14,955 bases of DNA from CAZSHX01 sp964606895 (GTDB lineage: Bacteria; Bacteroidota; Ignavibacteria; Kapaibacteriales; UBA2268), in the NCBI GenBank assembly GCA_964606895.1, contig CAZSHX010000096.1, positions 1 through 14,955 of the forward strand, read 5' to 3'. A program made the translations under genes and the position numbers. The notes under the pieces are model-generated. The model searched no databases. It was not told the origin of the DNA and saw only the letters and a list, made by a program, of their open reading frames with translations. Of this stretch, positions 1-9,100 are shown one piece after another. Each line of letters begins with the position of its first letter. The stretch's first letter is position 1.

Positions 1-92
1 AAGTGTCTCTATTCTTTAAGAATTTAATGGATAACATTGAAGATTTAAAACGTTTATTGACTCTGAATTTCGGAATTATAAAAAAAAATTAG
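1..92 (+). CDS. Possible C-terminal end of a gene entering from the left
   Basis: The frame beginning at base 3 is open from the window edge to a TAG at 90-92, about 29 codons. The peptide ends in DLKRLLTLNFGIIKKN and is helical and lysine-rich at the tail. No domain is recognisable in so short a piece, and an AT-rich stretch of this length can stay open by chance. No start can be seen. If real, it converges on the minus-strand esterase gene across about 280 bp of non-coding DNA. The sequence left of the window would settle it. Confidence 0.25.
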   Translation, partial: VSLFFKNLMDNIEDLKRLLTLNFGIIKKN

Positions 93-374
93 TATAAATT
101 GTTTTGTTGGCATAAAATGTCAAATTATTATTGCAAGAATTTTATACAAAATTACGAAATTCTTGCATAAAAAACAAACATCATATATCCACAACAATTA
201 AATATATCAATTACTTACTGACATTTTCACCGTCAACTACATAGAAAAATGAAGGTGCAATTTGGGAAATAAAGGAAATTTGTAGGGGCTGAAAATATAT
301 AGACCCCAAATTTGCTCTAAACATTTCTGGTGACATTAATTCACTTATTTTTCTGATAATAGTGTCAAATGCGT
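93..374. other. Intergenic region between convergent ends
   Basis: No credible gene is seen on either strand. It is very AT-rich. It contains an imperfect inverted repeat (276-313) and, at 209-275, a segment that partly resembles 9708-9758 (shared TTACTTACTG, then AATTTGGGAA further on). No strong intrinsic terminator for the minus-strand esterase gene is evident, because the inverted repeat has no T-run after it in that direction. Confidence 0.5.
276..313. repeat. Imperfect inverted repeat downstream of the esterase gene
   Basis: AAATTT-gta-GGGG (276-288) pairs with CCCC-AAATTT (304-313) across a 15-base loop, with a 3-base bulge in one arm. It lies 62 bp past the minus-strand esterase stop. 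It could be a weak transcript-end hairpin, but no U-tract follows on the minus strand, so the role is unknown. Confidence 0.35.
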
Positions 375-1517
375 TTATTGAATAATTAATTTTTTGATTA
401 TTTGTTGACCATCAGATAATGAAATTATCAGTATATATACTCCTGAGCTTGCAGAGTTTAATGAAAATGTTGTTGCGTCGAGTTTGGTAAGATAGATTTC
501 ATTTCCAAAAACATTGTAGGCTCTAATATTTTTTATAGAATGAGATTCAGTAATGTCAAATTTCCCATTTGATGGATTTGGAGATATTTCAAAAGAAGTT
601 GAGTTTTCCAGTTCATTTACTGAATTGGGAGTACACAGGGTACTCAAATTCAGACTGTATCCCAGACAAAAGTCAGCAATTGCTTCTGCGGCATTATATC
701 CTGCAACATTGGGCCAGACATGTCCCATTCCGACAATCTGTATTAAACTGATTTTCTTTGGTTCGTTGCAATAAATATGTTCAATAACTCCCGCAACAAT
801 AACATTCGAAGAAACATAGGTGTCGGTTTTACAATTTGCACCGCTGAAAGCAGATAAGGGCCATTCATAATTTGGTTTGAAGTCCGCATCGGGATATTCG
901 ACACCGTCTTTATTGTTGTCGGCATCGCCATGAATATGATAAATTGGAACCGGAGGATTTACAGCTAAAGCATTGTTCATAAACTTCTCCTCACCACACA
1001 AACTTGCTGATACAGGTGCAAAAGCGGCAATTTTACTTGTCAGCTGAATTGCTAAATTATATGCCATAAATCCTCCTGCCGAATGGCCTGTGGCATAAAC
1101 TTTATTAATATTGATGAAGTAAGTGGTACATAAATAATCTATTAAATCAGATATAAATAATACGTCATTATAGGGATTATCTGAACCAGTACAAAGGTCC
1201 CCGGGGGCATTATCAGCACCTCTGTTCCAATCGCCGCCAATGGCATCAGGGTAAATTGCTAAGAAATTCTTCCAATCAGCCACAGCATCAAAGCGAGTAA
1301 CTGCTTTAATTCCTTCTCCTGTTCCACCATCTCCATGCATAACAATCATAACAGGTAAGTTTGGAGCAATGCTTGTTCCCGGAGCATGGAAGTCAAATGT
1401 ACGTTTAACTCCGTTCGATATAATTGAACCTTTGCCATCAAGTCCGAATAATAAATTGGTGGATAATATCAATACAATCGCAAAGATTACTGTTTTTTTA
1501 TAGTTAAAGTTTTTCAT
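375..1517 (-). CDS. Secreted PHB-depolymerase/LpqC-type (CE1-like) esterase with T9SS sorting domain
   Basis: This is a 380-residue secreted alpha/beta-hydrolase. Residues 1-25 form a signal peptide. The core (about 30-290) has the layout of the PHB-depolymerase/LpqC esterase family: an oxyanion segment MHGDGG at 60-65, YPDAIGGDWNRG at 89-100, the nucleophile elbow GHSAG (Ser146), a probable acid Asp198 in HGDAD, and a catalytic His266 in GMGHVWP. Residues about 308-380 are a type A T9SS sorting domain (ISPNPSNGKF, then SSGVY, ending KKLIIQ), so the enzyme is probably exported across the outer membrane and anchored or released there. Family members cleave polyester, feruloyl or acetyl esters; the substrate cannot be read from sequence. 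The gene lies 43 bp behind the GH5 gene on the same strand, so hemicellulose de-esterification is the likeliest role. AAGGA at 1525-1529, 7 bp upstream, supports this start. Confidence 0.85.
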   Translation of the reverse strand: MKNFNYKKTVIFAIVLILSTNLLFGLDGKGSIISNGVKRTFDFHAPGTSIAPNLPVMIVMHGDGGTGEGIKAVTRFDAVADWKNFLAIYPDAIGGDWNRGADNAPGDLCTGSDNPYNDVLFISDLIDYLCTTYFININKVYATGHSAGGFMAYNLAIQLTSKIAAFAPVSASLCGEEKFMNNALAVNPPVPIYHIHGDADNNKDGVEYPDADFKPNYEWPLSAFSGANCKTDTYVSSNVIVAGVIEHIYCNEPKKISLIQIVGMGHVWPNVAGYNAAEAIADFCLGYSLNLSTLCTPNSVNELENSTSFEISPNPSNGKFDITESHSIKNIRAYNVFGNEIYLTKLDATTFSLNSASSGVYILIISLSDGQQIIKKLIIQ

Positions 1518-1560
1518 ATTAAAGTCCTTATTGAAAATTTAAAGAATATCATCGCAATGC

Positions 1561-2895
1561 TTACTGGACTATCAGTTTTTTATAAGCATGCTGTCCATTA
1601 GCAAAGTGAACAATAACTAAATAGACACCAGAACCTGCATTATTGAACGAATAGGAAGTAACACCGATTGAAGATAGAGAAACTTCATTTCCGAGTATAT
1701 CTAAAAGTTTCACGCTTGCTATTTCGAAATTTGAGTTAACTGAAAATGTCCCGAAAGTAGGATTCGGGGTTATAGAGAAGTTAAAATTATCATTAATTTC
1801 TGTTATATTGGTTGCACAATTGCCGTCAATCAACAAACGCGGTTTGACAGAAGTTTTTTGAATGGAATTTGGGTCTGTAATTGCCACTTCCAAACCCTCA
1901 TACTCTAAATTTTTGTAAAACCCTGATTTAGTCATGCTTAAGCAATTATTCGAACTTTCATTGAAAAAACCCCACCACCAATACAAATATCCAATTCTGT
2001 ACTGCTGGCATAAGTCCATAAGCAAAGTATAATTTATCGTATTTTTACAGGAATCACCAAGGTCATAAGCAAATTCACCGATTAAATAAGGCAAGCCCGA
2101 ATTATACATATTTTTAAACCGAGAGGTCATTTCAGAATCATTAACGCTGTTAGTCCGCCAATAAGCATGAACAGAGAAGAGCAGTTTATGTTCGGGGTCA
2201 CCCGCCAATAAATTTGAACCGTATCCTTTGTTTATAAAAAATTCATGGTCACCTCCCCAGTGCATTCCGTCGAGCATAATAGGAACTTTCAATCCCTTAG
2301 CTCTTATTGATGCAACAGCAGAAGAACAAGCATTATAAAAATCATCTTCGGTGTCTTCATAATGTTCGGGTTCGTTAGCAATATTAAGGATTAGAAATTT
2401 TGAATGTTTTTTCAGTACAGTCAATACATCAGGTTTAGTCCAGAACATGACGGCACTGTCCAGATTGCGTTGAACATGAGAATGCTCGACCGAACCATCT
2501 GTAAAATCATGAAGCTCCACAATCGGTATCATTTTCAGGTCGAGAGCTATTTGGATAACGGTATCAATTTGGCCAGCACGCAAATCTTCATAAAGAGGTT
2601 CACCAAGGTCATTATATTTGTAAACATGTTTTCTTTCGAGGCAAATTCTAACACAGTTAGCATTTGTTTTTGCCAGTTCAGGTAACTCGGGAATTCCCAT
2701 ATCAACCGACCAGATACTCCCGTGATTTATACCCCTTAGCATTATTGTCTCGCCGCAACTGTCCTGCAAAGTGCGACCATTTATGAAAAGGGAACTATTC
2801 CCATTTTGGGAAAATGCAATCGAAGCCGTGAATATGAAAATACATATTGCAGTGATAAATACTTTTATATTTGAAAATGTAATTTCTGAGAACAT
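1561..2895 (-). CDS. Secreted GH5 endo-beta-1,4-mannanase-like glycoside hydrolase with T9SS sorting domain
   Basis: This is a 444-residue retaining glycoside hydrolase of family GH5. A signal peptide covers about residues 1-29, ending AFSQ. The catalytic barrel (about 33-350) carries the family's conserved residues: LRGINHGSIW at 53-62, Arg83 in NCVRI, His129 in VELHD, the acid/base Glu175 in NIANEP, His243 and Tyr245 in SVHAYW, the nucleophile Glu274 in LIGEF, and a Trp cluster at 306-308. LRGINHG, ELHD, AVMFW, NIANEP and SVHAYW together recall subfamily 8 mannanases, but endoglucanase activity is not excluded. Residues about 370-444 are a type A T9SS sorting domain (ITPNPTFGTF, GSGVY, KKLIVQ), similar to that of the esterase gene 43 bp downstream. 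The two genes are probably cotranscribed and act on the same polysaccharide outside the cell. No strong Shine-Dalgarno is visible before the ATG; the start is chosen for its signal peptide. Confidence 0.85.
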   Translation of the reverse strand: MFSEITFSNIKVFITAICIFIFTASIAFSQNGNSSLFINGRTLQDSCGETIMLRGINHGSIWSVDMGIPELPELAKTNANCVRICLERKHVYKYNDLGEPLYEDLRAGQIDTVIQIALDLKMIPIVELHDFTDGSVEHSHVQRNLDSAVMFWTKPDVLTVLKKHSKFLILNIANEPEHYEDTEDDFYNACSSAVASIRAKGLKVPIMLDGMHWGGDHEFFINKGYGSNLLAGDPEHKLLFSVHAYWRTNSVNDSEMTSRFKNMYNSGLPYLIGEFAYDLGDSCKNTINYTLLMDLCQQYRIGYLYWWWGFFNESSNNCLSMTKSGFYKNLEYEGLEVAITDPNSIQKTSVKPRLLIDGNCATNITEINDNFNFSITPNPTFGTFSVNSNFEIASVKLLDILGNEVSLSSIGVTSYSFNNAGSGVYLVIVHFANGQHAYKKLIVQ

Positions 2896-2931
2896 AATTA
2901 ACCCGATATAAATTTAAAATTAAACTTTAGT

Positions 2932-2960
2932 AAAATAACGTAAAATTTTTGCTTTACCAA
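2932..2960 (-). promoter_or_regulatory. Candidate sigma70-like promoter for the GH5-esterase unit
   Basis: On the minus strand, TTGGTA (2955-2960) and TATTTT (2932-2937) are separated by exactly 17 bp. They lie 37-65 bp before the GH5 start, inside the 184-bp gap behind the phosphatase gene. The match is partial in AT-rich DNA, so chance is possible. No terminator is seen between the phosphatase gene and this site, so read-through from the upstream operon also remains possible. Confidence 0.25.
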
Positions 2961-3079
2961 ATAATTATTTTAATATGCCCTATATTTTTTCGATTATCTA
3001 TAAAATCATAGAATTAATATTTTCATTTTTGTTGAGATTTCAGATAATTCAGGAGAAGTTGAAACTGATTTTCGGATAT

Positions 3080-4759
3080 TTAGATTAATGGATGTAACTC
3101 AAAAGTTACCTTGATGATTGTATAGTCATCAACAAGTGCTTTCTTGCCGGAATAAGCTATACCTTGTTCGTATAGAGATTTAAGAGGTTGTTTTTCGGTT
3201 TCGATATTCTTTAGTACAGCACTCTGAAATTCTTCAAAAGAATATAATTTCCTATCGGGATTGTGGATTTCAAAAACACCGTCAGAGAAAACATACAAGT
3301 TAGAAGTGTCGGAAATTTTCAGTTCGTCATATTTGAATTTGAAATTCTTTTTGGCACCAATAAATATATTCTGGCTTTCGAGCAATTGAATGTTTTTATT
3401 CTCTGAGATAATCATCATTTCAGGATGACCTGCGGAACCGTAACGGAGGGTTTGAGTTGAAAGATTATAAACACTGTACCACAAAGTAAAGTACATTTCA
3501 TTATGGTCTTTCATCTGGAATATGGCATTCAATGCCTCCATAACTTCATCGGGTTTTGTGAAATCAACATTTGGCAGGGTTTTGTGCTGTAGCACATTCA
3601 GAACCTGTACAGAATGCAAAGCGGCTCCAACACCATGGCCGCTAACGTCGAGAAGGTAAACAGCAAAATTGTCATTATCAATCCAATTATAGCCGAATGA
3701 ATCACCGCCAAGGTCTTCAGAAGGAATAAAAAGCCAGTCGGTTTTAATTCCATTTTTATTAATAGGTTTCGGAATGAGTGAAGTTACATATTCAGCGGCA
3801 TTATGGAGTTCGGTATTTATAATTCCCAGTAGGCTGTCTTTTTCATCATTCAAATCAATTAATTGTTCATTTTGAGTTTGAAGTTTAGAATTCACTTTGC
3901 TTAATTCTGCGCCGAATTTTTTCTTCTGCCTGTAACCTCTAAGCAAGACAATGGTGATAGTAAATATCAAACCTATTGTAATAATAAGTAATACGATCAC
4001 TCTTAGAAGTGAATTATATTGATTTTCGCTGTTTTGAAGTTCCTTTTCAAGCAATGTCCTGTTTTTCTCAAGCCCTTTGTTGTGATTCATCAGGATATTG
4101 TTGTATGCCATTAAACTATCAATTTCGAGCATATATTTATTGACTTTGTCCAAATCACTTGTACTAAGATTCATTTTCTTTAACTCATTTTTCAAGGATT
4201 CGATGTTTCCCTGATTTTTCATAACAACGCGATTATTGCTGTCAATTGTTCTTTTGCTTGCACTGATGTTCTTTTTAAGCAAATCTATGTAATCTCGGAA
4301 ATTACTTAAATCAAAAATTGAATAAACATTCATTGGAGAAGCCAATTCGTAGTAAGGAACGGGAAGTCTGCCCCTTAAAGAATCAACAATCAACTTTTTT
4401 GAATTCGAATAATTGCCATTTGTACCATCTGGATTTGCATTCCGTTCTTCTTGTTTTCTTACATTTTTTAAACTATCAACAGTACTTCTTAAAATACTGA
4501 TTTCTTTAAGTAATTGTTCATTTGTCCGTAACTCGATAACATATTCATTGTCATTTTTTCCTGATGAATAGGAAAAATAAGTATATTCGGGTTTAATATC
4601 CGGTCCGAGGACTAAGGAAACTTTTTCACTATTTTGAACTACTTCCTTTTGTCCTGTTTTGTTGAAAATCAAAATTTTGGTATGAATGCCTTTGTCCTGC
4701 TCGGACAATAGACTTTGCATAAAAATAAGAAACAGCGATATATAAAGCAGTCTTTTCAT
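3080..4759 (-). CDS. Membrane-anchored SpoIIE-type PP2C serine/threonine phosphatase with periplasmic coiled-coil region
   Basis: This 559-residue protein is probably in the inner membrane. Residues 1-19 are a signal peptide. Residues 20-251 would be periplasmic: a small beta-rich segment, then long helical heptad-like stretches (about 80-105 and 155-250). A single transmembrane helix spans about 253-274, followed by RGYRQKKK and a cytoplasmic coiled coil (about 280-320). Residues about 335-555 are a SpoIIE-type PP2C domain. Metal-binding acidic residues are in place: EDLGGD (348-353), DVSGHG (371-376), SDG (Asp493) and DD at 544-545. It should therefore be an active, metal-dependent phosphatase. 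Family members dephosphorylate anti-sigma antagonists or similar partners, but no such partner is encoded here. It is the last gene of a three-gene operon, 8 bp after the beta-barrel/SPOR gene. The periplasmic region is the natural input module; its ligand is unknown and I recognise no named sensor domain in it. Confidence 0.85.
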   Translation of the reverse strand: MKRLLYISLFLIFMQSLLSEQDKGIHTKILIFNKTGQKEVVQNSEKVSLVLGPDIKPEYTYFSYSSGKNDNEYVIELRTNEQLLKEISILRSTVDSLKNVRKQEERNANPDGTNGNYSNSKKLIVDSLRGRLPVPYYELASPMNVYSIFDLSNFRDYIDLLKKNISASKRTIDSNNRVVMKNQGNIESLKNELKKMNLSTSDLDKVNKYMLEIDSLMAYNNILMNHNKGLEKNRTLLEKELQNSENQYNSLLRVIVLLIITIGLIFTITIVLLRGYRQKKKFGAELSKVNSKLQTQNEQLIDLNDEKDSLLGIINTELHNAAEYVTSLIPKPINKNGIKTDWLFIPSEDLGGDSFGYNWIDNDNFAVYLLDVSGHGVGAALHSVQVLNVLQHKTLPNVDFTKPDEVMEALNAIFQMKDHNEMYFTLWYSVYNLSTQTLRYGSAGHPEMMIISENKNIQLLESQNIFIGAKKNFKFKYDELKISDTSNLYVFSDGVFEIHNPDRKLYSFEEFQSAVLKNIETEKQPLKSLYEQGIAYSGKKALVDDYTIIKVTFELHPLI

Positions 4760-4767
4760 AGATTTGA

Positions 4768-6135
4768 TTACTTATCACAAATAATTTGCGGTTTAATGCT
4801 TAACTGATTTAGGATAGGACTGATTGTATTTTTTTGATTCAATGCTTCTGAAGGTGAATCATAGCATTTTGATTTGATTCTATAAAATCTCTGTTTCAGC
4901 AATGCATCAGTATATTGGGAAAGTACAACATCAGCAATTCCTTTTAATTTCAAAGAATTCAAAATTTTATTTGCTTCCTTTTTGTCAGATGAAGAAGAAT
5001 AGAGAATAACAAAGCAAGTACAATTTTTCCCGGCAAGTGCATTTTCTGAATCAATCTGATTATTCAAATCCTGTTTTTCTTTCTCTGCTCTTTCCTTTTC
5101 AAGTGCAATACCTGCCAGATTGTCGCTGATAATTTTTTCTTTGGCATTTAATTCTTTTTCGATTCTGTTCTTTTCTTCCTGCTCTTTTAAAAACTTACTT
5201 TCCAGTTCTTTTTTCTCGGTTAAATGCCTGATATTATCCACTTGCAAACTGTCATTTTTCAGTTTAATAGTCTCTAACTGTTTAGTTAAGGCTATATCAG
5301 ATTTATTTTCTGTCGGCAATATTTCATATTTTGCATTTGTGAATAAGATGGAAACTCCGAATTTAGCTGTAATAACTTTCCAGGAAATACCTTTTATCAT
5401 GTTTGAAAAGCCATACTCAATCCCGATTTCAGGAATTAACAACATAGACTTGTCTATATTCAAAGGCAATTCATAACCTATTCTGGCATTTGTATAATAC
5501 TGCAATTTATTTAAATCGGGTATTTCACCTGATTTTTCGTTACGAATAAATTTATGGGAGTCGTTTCCTTCTGCATCCAAAAACGTTGTTTTGCCCTCAG
5601 GTTTTACGATTTTTTCATATTGATTATACGATGATGAAAAATAAAAATACGAATCCAATCCGATTGACAGATGAATCCTATCCAGCAAAATATACTTAAA
5701 ATCAGCTTCTAAGTTCAGGTTTTTCAGATTATAATTTAATTTATGCTCCAGTTCTCCTTCAACAGGTTGTCCGTTTATTCCCAACAATATATATTCATTG
5801 GAAGTGAAACTGCCGCTGTTGAAATTCAATCCGCCACGGATTTCAGCACCAATACCATTCGAGAAATAATCAAATAATGCACCAAAGGAATATCCGCTGG
5901 CTGTACCTTTGGTGAATTCAGGACAACAATTCGGAACACCGGGTAGTTTATTGAAGCTTGCATTGTTGCTCACGTTATTGTAATTAATAAACAAACCGTA
6001 GCTCTGAAAGCTGTCATTAGTTCTAACCAACTGTGAAAATGCTGTATTAAAACCTATAATGTATAATAACAGTAAAAAACCCGAATAACGCAATTCGAGA
6101 TATCTAAGTGATGAATTATCTTTAGTCTTTTTCAT
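4768..6135 (-). CDS. Outer-membrane beta-barrel protein with coiled coil and SPOR-like C-terminus
   Basis: This is a 455-residue envelope protein. The signal peptide ends near residue 35 (hydrophobic core at 19-29, then AFSQ). Residues about 40-268 alternate polar and hydrophobic/aromatic residues in short strands, with LNLEADFKY at 140-148, as in PorT/OmpA-like outer-membrane barrels. Residues about 280-365 form a long charged coiled coil rich in Glu, Lys and Leu. The last part (about 371-455, from NCTCFVILYSSS) has the beta-alpha-beta look of a SPOR-like, peptidoglycan-binding domain, including an FYRIKSKCYDS segment; this assignment is moderate. Cysteines at 372, 374, 424 and 453 could form disulfides. 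The natural reading is a barrel in the outer membrane with a helical rod and wall-binding tip in the periplasm. It lies 4 bp after the propeller gene and 8 bp before the phosphatase gene, so the three are almost certainly coexpressed. No gene name is recognised. Confidence 0.7.
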   Translation of the reverse strand: MKKTKDNSSLRYLELRYSGFLLLLYIIGFNTAFSQLVRTNDSFQSYGLFINYNNVSNNASFNKLPGVPNCCPEFTKGTASGYSFGALFDYFSNGIGAEIRGGLNFNSGSFTSNEYILLGINGQPVEGELEHKLNYNLKNLNLEADFKYILLDRIHLSIGLDSYFYFSSSYNQYEKIVKPEGKTTFLDAEGNDSHKFIRNEKSGEIPDLNKLQYYTNARIGYELPLNIDKSMLLIPEIGIEYGFSNMIKGISWKVITAKFGVSILFTNAKYEILPTENKSDIALTKQLETIKLKNDSLQVDNIRHLTEKKELESKFLKEQEEKNRIEKELNAKEKIISDNLAGIALEKERAEKEKQDLNNQIDSENALAGKNCTCFVILYSSSSDKKEANKILNSLKLKGIADVVLSQYTDALLKQRFYRIKSKCYDSPSEALNQKNTISPILNQLSIKPQIICDK

Positions 6136-6139
6136 AAAT

Positions 6140-9100
6140 TTATCTATTTATTATTAACCAGGTTTCTAATTTTTGTGATTGTGTTTCCATCACCAAATAA
6201 TATGTTCCGATAGGTATTCCCTGTACAGAAAAGCTCTCGTCATGTTGCCCGTTTGAAAGCTCTTTTTTAAGAAATTCTTTAATTTTGATACCCAAATTAT
6301 TTACAAGATAAAACTTTGTTATACCGGATTCAATTGTTTGGAAAGATACTTTTACCTGGTCTGACGCAGGATTAGGAGTAACCGAAATGAAACTTGCTGT
6401 TCCCGAACCGGCAATTAATCTTGCTCCGCCTTCACGACATATATCGTTAAATGTAAAAACTCCGGGCTTTACCTTCACATTTGCATCGGTATCATTGATT
6501 TTAACATTCTGAAATGTCATCTGCGAACTTATAGCATCTCCGAGCATCGCCCTGAATCTGATTGACCGGATGATATTGCCCGTTATATAATTAGTATCAA
6601 TATCTATAGGAATAAATCTTTTTCCGTTAGTGATAACTCCCTGAGGAATGTCTAACGGGAAAAGAACTGAGGCATCCAAAACAAGAACGGCTGTAAACGT
6701 TTTGATATTAAGTTTTGCAAAATCTTTGTTCTTTATCAATTTTATATTTACGCTGACTATATCGCCAACAGCCGCAGAAGCATCATCAATAATCAATTGA
6801 ATAAGTTCTTTGATTGATTCAAAACTATATGGAGCTGATATATCCGATATGCAACCTTCATCGTTTGTAACCTGAACAGAATAGCTTCCATTCGCTTTTG
6901 GAACAATTTTTTGTCCGGTTTCATCACTAATCATTGAACCATCCAGAAACCATTGATTTCCCGTAGTCGAGCTCGAAAAGAGCGATGAATCCTTGGCAGT
7001 TATTGAAGGAGTTAATGGTTTTGGTAAAACAGTGATTGCTAAATTGGCAGAATCAGTACATGATGCACCATTTTCCTGGACAACTGATACTTTACCTAAG
7101 CCTGAAGAAGTCCAGTTGACAGTTATTGAACTCTTAGTATCGTCACCAATTATTATCCCCTTAGTTACAGACCATTTATACCTAAAACCCGGGTTAGCAT
7201 TAACATTATAACCGGAACTCGTACCCTCACAAAATCTTTGGTTGCCGGTTATAGTGGGAATATTTCTTTTCAGAATTGACAAATCAGTTAAATTATCATT
7301 ACTGATTAATTGCGGATTGGTTGATACCACCCGGATTCTATATTTTGTACTAAATGGCATGTTATTAGGAATCTTCACAGTTATTGAACCGGAAGTTGTA
7401 TTGCTTATTGAACCGATAATTGTAATATTTGATTCAAAATCACCATCCGGATCGGAAATTTCTGCGATAAATTTATTATCGGATTTGAAGTTAATAAGTT
7501 TATCAGTTGTATAATCAACATTAAACTCCATATCAGAGCAAAGAACATTAAAAGGTAATTCAGCGATAGTTATCCCAAACAATGAAGAAATACTTGATTT
7601 ATAAATCGCATCCCCATAAAGAAATGAATAAACAGTATTACCATTACTGGCAAATCCGAATATGTTATTGTTTTTCAAGCCTTTAGTAATATTATCCCAT
7701 GAAGTACCTCTATCGGTAGAAATATAACCTTCATTATCGGTTGCACAAAATATATATCTCCCAATTGCATTCAAACTGTTGATTATTTTTGTTGGTAAGC
7801 CTGTATTTGATTGTACCCAGGTATTTCCTTCGTCAGTTGACAAATAAATGCCATTATATGTACCGCAAACAATACTGTTTTTTGAACGGACAATTGACAT
7901 TACTGATTTGTCTTTAGTTAAAGCCGGATTTGTATTCACCCAGGTATCACCTTGGTTGGTTGTTTTGAATATTCCGTCAGATGTTCCGATTAATATAAAA
8001 GTAGTATCAATATACATAGAATATGCAACGGGATTGCCTGGGATATTTTTAATTGACCAGGATTTGCCGTAATTATCCGAAACAAAAAGATGCCCCACTT
8101 GAGTAGAATTGCCGACAGCAAATAATTTATCGGGAGTAGCCGCCACATCAAGAATATAATAATCTGTCAGACTTAATTCTTTCCAACTTAAACCGTCGTC
8201 CTGCGATATAAAGATTCCACCTGAAGTAGCTGCAATAATGTTCGAAGCATCAACAACAATTTTCCGGATATACCAAAATACTTCTTTGTTTGCCTTAGGA
8301 CTTGTTGCGATGCTGGTCCATGTTGTTCCGTAATCATCTGAAAAATAAATGCCGTTTTCGGTTGTTCCTGCTAATATTATATTATCTTTAAAGGCGAGAG
8401 ATGTTACCTGTATATTAAAAATTCCATTATTCGCATCCTTTCTGTTTGTACCGTCAATATTATATCTCATTATGCCATTATATCTTTTGGCGATAAAGAC
8501 ATAATTATTGCTCAAACACAACCCGCTTTGCAAATCATAAGAATAAACTGTTGGATTCTCGTAAACTATATTCCAGTTTCTACCATTATTTGATGAAATA
8601 TAAACCTGCGAAACTAAATTCGAATCTATTGCTTTTTCTAAGCTTATCGAAGCTATAGTATTCAATTCATATTGTTCTAAAATTCTTGCGTTTTTGAAAG
8701 TATTAACTTCATAAGCTTTCCAGTTGCCGCCGTCGTCGGAACTTTCAAAAATATTATAGACAAAACCTCCTTTGCCTGTACTATCATAAACGCAGGCATA
8801 AATCCTTTTGTTCATTTCAAAAACATTATAGACTTCACCAAAGGTCATTAACTCAGTCCAGTTTTTTCCGGAATCATCTGAAACAAATAACCCTTTTGAG
8901 GTTCCTGCATAAAGTCTGCCATTAAAATCTTTCAAATCAATTGTATTCGTGTCACGAAATCTTGGATTGGCATCCCAGTTATTACCGAAATCAGTAGATT
9001 TAAATAGACCAATTTTTGTGCATAAAAAAAGATTTGAATTAATTTTGATAACCCTGTTAATCATCAATTTGCCGGGTTGGGCAAAGCCATTATGTATCTT

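Noticed and set aside
276..313. Hairpin as intrinsic terminator of the esterase gene
   Set aside because: The stem has a 3-base bulge and no T-run follows on the minus strand, so it is listed only as an inverted repeat.
5120..5476. 118-codon plus-strand ORF within the barrel/SPOR gene
   Set aside because: It is antisense to a coiled-coil-coding stretch; the Phe/Ser-rich product is the expected mirror of Glu/Lys codons.
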